The notes below the pieces were generated by a model that had not been told where the DNA came from, ran no database searches, and saw only the letters and a list, made by a program, of their open reading frames with translations. Positions 59,783-64,000 of a DNA stretch of 64,000 bases are shown here, piece by piece (within the stretch, counting starts at the first letter, position 1; every line of letters starts with the position of its first letter). Position numbers and translations under genes: made by a program. The DNA comes from Micromonospora sonchi (GTDB lineage: Bacteria > Actinomycetota > Actinomycetes > Mycobacteriales > Micromonosporaceae): positions 1-64,000 of the forward strand of contig NZ_BMNB01000025.1 of the NCBI RefSeq assembly GCF_014646235.1, read 5' to 3'.

Positions 59783-62528
59783 TCAGTGCCGTTCGACGAT
59801 GTCGCCCACCTCGGTCCGGGACGAGACGCCCAGCTTCCGGAGGATGTTCGAGACGTGAACGGCGGCGGTTTTCGGTGAGATGTACAGGCGTCGGGCCAGC
59901 TCGGTGTTGGTGAGCCCGTCGCTGATCAGTACTGCCACTTCCCGCTCGCGGGGGGTTAGGGCGGTTGGGCCTGTGACCGCGGGCGCCGCGCCGACCGGCG
60001 CCATGCCCAGCTGAGCGCGGACCTGGGCGAGCTGGACCACCCGCCAGCCACGCCACTCGGCCAGGAGGGGTACAGCCGCCTCCACCTGCACGGTGGCCTC
60101 CTCGCGCCGGTTGTTTGCGAGCAGACAGCGGGCGGCGCCGACGCGTACGGTGCCGCGGGTCGCCGGTTCCAGGATGTGGGCCTCGGCGATGGACAGGTAG
60201 CTGGCCAGTGCCTCGGCGTGCTGGCTGCGCGCCTCTGCGAGCTGGGCGTCGACGAGTGTCCGGTAGGCGTCCCATACGCTGGCGTCGAGTAGCGCGGTGG
60301 CCATCTGGTCGAGCCGGTGCGCCGGCAAGCCGATATGAAGCGCGGCGGAGATCAGGTCGTGGGCCTGTTCATTGCTGCGCCACGGCTGCTCGGGTAGGGC
60401 CGTGATGAGTTCCTCCAGGCTCGCTTCGGCGCGCGAAAGGTCGGCGCGACGGCAGGCGAGGTGGAACGCGAGGCCGGGAATCATGGTCGACGGGTTGTTG
60501 GGCAGCGCTGCCAGGTCGGTGATGAGCTGCTCGACCTGGTCCAGCTCGCCGGCCTCTAGATAGAGCCCGGCGAGGAAGACCCCGTGGTAGTCGGCCCAGC
60601 GGCCCGGGCGCCGGTAGCTGCGGTCCTGTTCGCGCCCCTCCTTCAGTGCCGCGATCGCGGCGCGCAGGTCGCCGGCCCGCACCGCGAGCCTGGCTCGGCC
60701 CTGGAAGTACGTGGCCACCGCGAGTGACTCGAAGCCGGCTCGCTCGGCGTTGACCCGCATCCGTTCCAGTGTCTCGGCGTGTTCGACCGGCGAGGTGGAT
60801 GGCTCGCCGTGTACCAGGTCGTTGAGGGCACGGGCGGCCAGCACCCACTCGCCCGCCTTTTCGGCCTCGTCAACGAGGGTGGACAGGATCTTCCGGCCGG
60901 CGGCCGGCGGCCGCGCTCTGCGGGCGCTCGGTGAGTGTCGAGCCCTTCTCTAGCAGCGCGGCCAGGCGTACGGCTGGCAGGTCGAATTCGTCCGCCAGCG
61001 CCAGCGCGCGGTCGGACCAGAGCAGCGCGGCGTCGGGGTCGCCGCGCAGGTACGCCGACTGTGCGATCGCGGTCATCGCCCGCGCCTGGTCGGCGCCGGG
61101 CGGGAGCTGCGCGATCAGGGTCCCGATGTCGTGCGTCAGGGCGCGCATCTCGTCGGTCTCGCGGGACTCCCATGCGAGGCGGACCAGGAGGTACAGCGAC
61201 TCGGCCCGGTCGGTTGTGGTGTTGGCGAGGTCACGCCAGCGCCGGCCGTACCGTAGGGCGTCGTCCAGCAGTCCGGCCAGCCACGCCGCCCGCGCGGCGG
61301 CGGCGAGCAGGTCGGTGTCGTCGGGCACCTCGTCGAGGCCCATCTCCGCCAGCTGCAGGGCCTGGTAGGCGGAGCCGATGGAGAGGTAGAGCGCAGTGCC
61401 CCGGCGGGCCGCGGCGATCATGTCGTCGTACCGGCCGGCGCCGCAGGCGTGGTGCGCCACCATGGCCGGGTCGGAGGCATCACCGCTCAGGAGTACGTCG
61501 AGCGCCGCCTCGTGCAGCCGGCGGCGCTGCCGGCCGAGCATCTGGTCGGCAATCGCCTCGCGCACCAGCGCGTGCCGGAACGCGAACTCGTCCTCGCCGG
61601 ACTCGACCAGGACGCCCCGGGTGACCAGGTCGCGCAACACGGCGATGAGTTCGTCCTCGCCCATATCGGTCACGTCGGCGAGCAAGTCGAACGGGATGCG
61701 GTGGCCGAGCACGGTGGCCGTCTCGACGATGCGGTGGCTGACCGGGTCGAGGTCGTCGACCTGGCGGCGTAACACCTCGGCGAGGCTCCACGGCAGCGGC
61801 TGCTCGACCAGCGCCTCCACGTCGTACCCGGGCAGCGCGCGCAGCAACTCCTCCAGGAAGAACGGGTTGCCGCCGGTGCGGTGGTGCAGCGCCGTCACGG
61901 CGCGCAGCGGCGCCGGAGCGCCGATGGCCGCCGCCAGCAACGCCGCGGTCTGCGAGGGGGTGAGGCGATCCAGGCGTACGTGGGTGACGGTGTGCCGGCG
62001 TTCCATCCGGGCCAGCAGGCCAGCCACCGGTTGGCGGCGGGTCACCTCGTCCGGCCGGTACGTTCCGATGAGCAGCCGCGGCCCGGGCTGGTCGGCGATC
62101 CGCTCGAACAGGGCCGCGCTCTCCGAGTCGGCCCAATGCAGGTCCTCGAAGACGATGACCGCGGGCGAGTCGCCGATCAGGTCGGCCAGGATGGCGAGGC
62201 CCGTGTGCAGACGCTCGACCGGGCTGCGCCGCGGGTCCGCGAGGGCCGCAAGCTGCTCCTCATTGCTCTCTGGGAGGCCGTCGATGGCATCCAGGAGCAC
62301 CTCGTACGGCCGGGACAGCGAGCCGGGCTCCGCCTGGCCGACCAGCACCACGGTCTCCGCCGGCACGGTTGTCAGCAGCTCGTGCACCAGCCGGGTCTTT
62401 CCGATGCCCGGCTCGCCCGCGACGATCGCAACCGCCGGCTCACGCGCCGAAGCGAGCTGCGCCAACCGGCGCAGCTCGCTTTCCCGCCCGATCATCACTG
62501 GGCTGGCACCGCCGCGGATGGTTCGCAC
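59783..62528 (-). pseudogene. LAL-type LuxR regulator, split by a 7-bp tandem duplication
   Basis: Two open frames make up one large ATP-binding LuxR regulator. The first (62528-60870) has the AAA part with Walker A GEPGIGKT at residues 38-45, Walker B VIVFEDLHWAD and TPR-like repeats to about residue 535. The second (from about 60898 to 59783) continues KILSTLVDEAEKAGEWVLAAR, more TPR-like helices and the LuxR HTH (LTPREREVAVLISDGLTNTELARRL). The shift lies at 60899-60912, where GGCGGCC occurs twice in tandem; removing one copy restores a single frame of about 900 residues. Apart from this, both parts are intact. The small gene at 62495 overlaps its start. Confidence 0.85.
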
Positions 62529-62680
62529 GGCGCCAGGGTACCGCCGGGCTGTCCGCGGACGGCCAGGGCTTTACGGGCCCGGCGAGCGCTGGTGAGTAGG
62601 CGCTCCCTGTCGGCCTCGGCGAGCAACTCGCGGCGACGATCGTTCGCCAGAGCCAGCATCGTGTCCGGGAGTACCAACAT
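62495..62680 (-). CDS. small conserved protein upstream of the LAL regulator
   Basis: A 61-residue protein, MLVLPDTMLALANDRRREL and then AEADRERLLTSARRARKA, largely one amphipathic helix with a Pro-rich tail. Proteins with this start are, as I recall, common in Micromonospora; no function is known. AAGGAG lies 8 nt before the ATG. Its 3' end overlaps the GTG of the LAL regulator gene by 34 bp, so the two are translationally coupled. A large palindrome lies directly upstream and overlaps the ribosome binding site region. Confidence 0.65.
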   Translation of the reverse strand: MLVLPDTMLALANDRRRELLAEADRERLLTSARRARKALAVRGQPGGTLAPCEPSAAVPAQ

Positions 62681-62690
62681 GGCTTGTCTC

Positions 62691-62728
62691 CTTGTCAACC
62701 GTTGATGGATCAATCGTCGGTTGACAAG
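62691..62728. promoter_or_regulatory. 38-bp nested palindrome upstream of the small gene and LAL regulator
   Basis: The outer arms CTTGTCAACCG (62691-62701) and CGGTTGACAAG (62718-62728) are perfect inverted copies of 11 bp. Inside them lies a second palindrome, TTGATGGATCAA. On the minus strand the 3' arm ends in AAG, the first bases of the AAGGAG ribosome binding site. It may be an operator or an RNA hairpin that hides the ribosome binding site. Confidence 0.65.
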
Positions 62729-62968
62729 GGGTGCTGCCACATCGGAAGCGTTTACCTATCTTCACTGTTCAGCGGGGTTTAGCGGAGTGCGCGGGCCGCC
62801 TAGGCATACCTAGTGCCTGGAATTGTCCGGCAGTAGAGGTCACCGGATGCGGGAGCTTCGGGGGCGCGGGGTGGTTCTGATCAGGACCGTTGGCGCGTCG
62901 CGGGACGGCGACCCTCGTGGTGGCGAACTGCACCAGTCGACTCGCGAAGGTGCCACCGTCGCGGCCAC

Positions 62969-63403
62969 TCAGGCGAGACAGAACTCGTTGCCCTCGATGT
63001 CCTGCATCACCAGGCACGACTCGTTGTCGCCATCGGCAAGTAGTAGTCGCCCGCGTACCGCGCCGAGCGCGACCAGTCGTGCGCATTCGGCCTCAAGTGC
63101 GGCCAGGCGCTCTTCACCCACGAGCCCGGTGCCGACCCGCACGTCAAGATGCACCCGATTCTTGACGACCTTGCCTTCGGGAACGCGCTGGAAGTACAGC
63201 CGCGGGCCCACACCTGAGGGATCACTGCATGCGAACGCTGAACCCTGACGCTCAGGCGGCAGCGTGCGATTGAACTCGTCCCACGAAGCAAACCCCTCCG
63301 GTGGCGGCGGTGCGACGTACCCCAACAGCTCGCACCAGAAACGAGCGACGCGCTCAGGTTCTGCGCAGTCGAAGGTGACTTGGATCTGCTTGACCGATGC
63401 CAT
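62969..63403 (-). CDS. VOC (glyoxalase-like) family protein
   Basis: A 144-residue vicinal-oxygen-chelate protein: KQIQVTFDCAEPERVARFWCELLGYVAPPPPEGF at the N-terminus, PRLYFQRVPEGKVVKNRVHLDVRVG in the middle and MQDIEGNEFCLA at the end. The longer insert after the first module (SWDEFNRTLPPE) is typical of a subgroup annotated as glyoxalase-like domain proteins; the reaction is unknown. The ATG at 63403 begins the domain. Confidence 0.88.
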   Translation of the reverse strand: MASVKQIQVTFDCAEPERVARFWCELLGYVAPPPPEGFASWDEFNRTLPPERQGSAFACSDPSGVGPRLYFQRVPEGKVVKNRVHLDVRVGTGLVGEERLAALEAECARLVALGAVRGRLLLADGDNESCLVMQDIEGNEFCLA

Positions 63404-63493
63404 CGGCCCACCATAGAGGCGAGGTCTTTCGTCGCCTCCACGGGTGTAGGTTCTCAGCGAAGGTGATCCGGGGCGGCCAGCCGACCAGCGGTG

Positions 63494-63544
63494 GATCAAA
63501 TTCAGTGAGAGCGCCAGGGTGTCTTCTTCTCACTGAACCTGATC
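63494..63544 (+). terminator. orphan intrinsic terminator-like hairpin
   Basis: TTCAGTGAGA (63501-63510) and TCTCACTGAA (63528-63537) form a perfect 10-bp stem, extended by GATC on both sides (63494 and 63541), and on the plus strand TTTTATT follows. Such a T-run is rare in this genome. No plus-strand gene ends upstream, so the transcript it would terminate is unknown. Confidence 0.45.
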
Positions 63545-63756
63545 TTTTATTGCCCGAGGAGACCAAGCCCTGTCTGCCAGGCTGAGATGAGGCAAACGTA
63601 GCTGCGTCTGTTCCAGCGTGTTCGCGGGAGGCACTCTATCGCTTGTTTGGCTCGTGGCAACAGGTCCGACGACCCTCTACGCGGCCAGCGCCCTGACGAA
63701 CAGTCCGCCCGGCGGGCGAGCGGACGGGCTCACGAGCGCCATGATGGGTGGCGGTT

Positions 63757-64000
63757 GTGACGCTGCCGATCAAGGCGATCGAACGCAAGTTGGGCATCGG
63801 CCGGAACACAGTCCGGCGGGGGCTGGCGGCGGAGAGGCCGCCGCAGTATTCGCGGCCGGCGAAGTCGTCGATCGTGGATGCGGTGTAGCCGCAGATCCGG
63901 GCGTTGTTGCAGCTGTGGCCTTCGATGCCGACGACGGTGATCGCGGAGCAGATCGGCTGGATGCGGTCGTTGACGGTGCTCAAGGACAGGGTGCGGCTGT
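63757..64000 (+). pseudogene. istA (IS21 family transposase) fragment with internal stop, runs off the window
   Basis: The plus strand encodes VTLPIKAIERKLGIGRNTVRRGL, the N-terminal HTH of an IS21-type IstA, and then PPQYSRPAKSSIVDAV, a TAG stop at 63886-63888, and continues in the same frame with PQIRALLQLWPSMPTTVIAE and QIGWMRSLTVLKDRVRL to the window edge. The stop lies where family members have Glu, so one base change (GAG to TAG) explains it. The N-terminal codons before 63757 are unclear. Confidence 0.72.

Overview
The window comes from a high-GC Gram-positive bacterium, most probably a member of the Micromonosporaceae (Micromonospora and relatives). Supporting signs are the very GC-rich third codon positions, frequent GTG starts, and typical actinobacterial families: DUF4193, DUF6223, CU044_5270 with its ECF sigma factor, SARP/AfsR and LAL-type LuxR giants, PucR, and a WYL regulator. 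There is no rRNA and no intact tRNA. The only tRNA sequence is a 3' half of tRNA-Val(CAC).

Bases 1-19600 are dense and orderly. They hold an XRE-type regulator end, an AlkD-like repair protein, a NUDIX hydrolase, PucR divergent from a DadA-like oxidase, and a saccharopine-dehydrogenase-like enzyme divergent from a GlxA-type regulator. Next come a ferredoxin-reductase-like flavoprotein divergent from a Cys-rich HTH regulator with a leaderless-looking promoter, a PadR/membrane-protein pair, a two-component system facing a DUF6223 protein, ArsR, LtrA, cupin, two small actinobacterial proteins and an ECF sigma/CU044_5270 pair. Several convergent pairs are separated by long hairpins.

Bases 19700-25200 hold the most notable system: a minus-strand sdpC-sdpA-sdpB operon (SDP-type secreted peptide toxin plus its two maturation proteins), divergent from a large SARP-NB-ARC-TPR regulator. 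Three heptamer-like direct repeats spaced 21-22 bp lie between them, which fits SARP control of toxin production. The encoded peptide has a single cysteine, unlike the disulfide-bearing Bacillus SDP. No SdpI-type immunity gene is visible.

From 25200 to 39000 intact genes alternate with decayed ones. There is a HAD remnant, an IS607-type element with intact TnpB but truncated TnpA, a ferric-reductase-like membrane protein, a beta-helix/AAA+ fusion protein, integrase and secreted-protein fragments, an alpha/beta hydrolase that has lost its Ser and His, a frameshifted acetyltransferase and an IS110 remnant. From 39000 to 45800 the order returns: methyltransferase, cold-shock protein, DEAD-box helicase, winged-helix protein, and an epoxide hydrolase with a divergent WYL regulator.

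Bases 46000-64000 are accessory DNA. Two families of dispersed repeats occur there (family 1 also at 37.5 kb). Family 2 carries five 10-bp tandem units per copy, and one copy abuts the tRNA-Val 3' half, as expected for attachment-site remnants of integrative elements. Around them are a broken vapBC pair, a TetR gene with two perfect operators, a second TetR/NTF2 pair, a WD40-like gene broken by an intact IS110 element, a LAL regulator split by a 7-bp tandem duplication, and a nonsense-mutated istA at the right edge.
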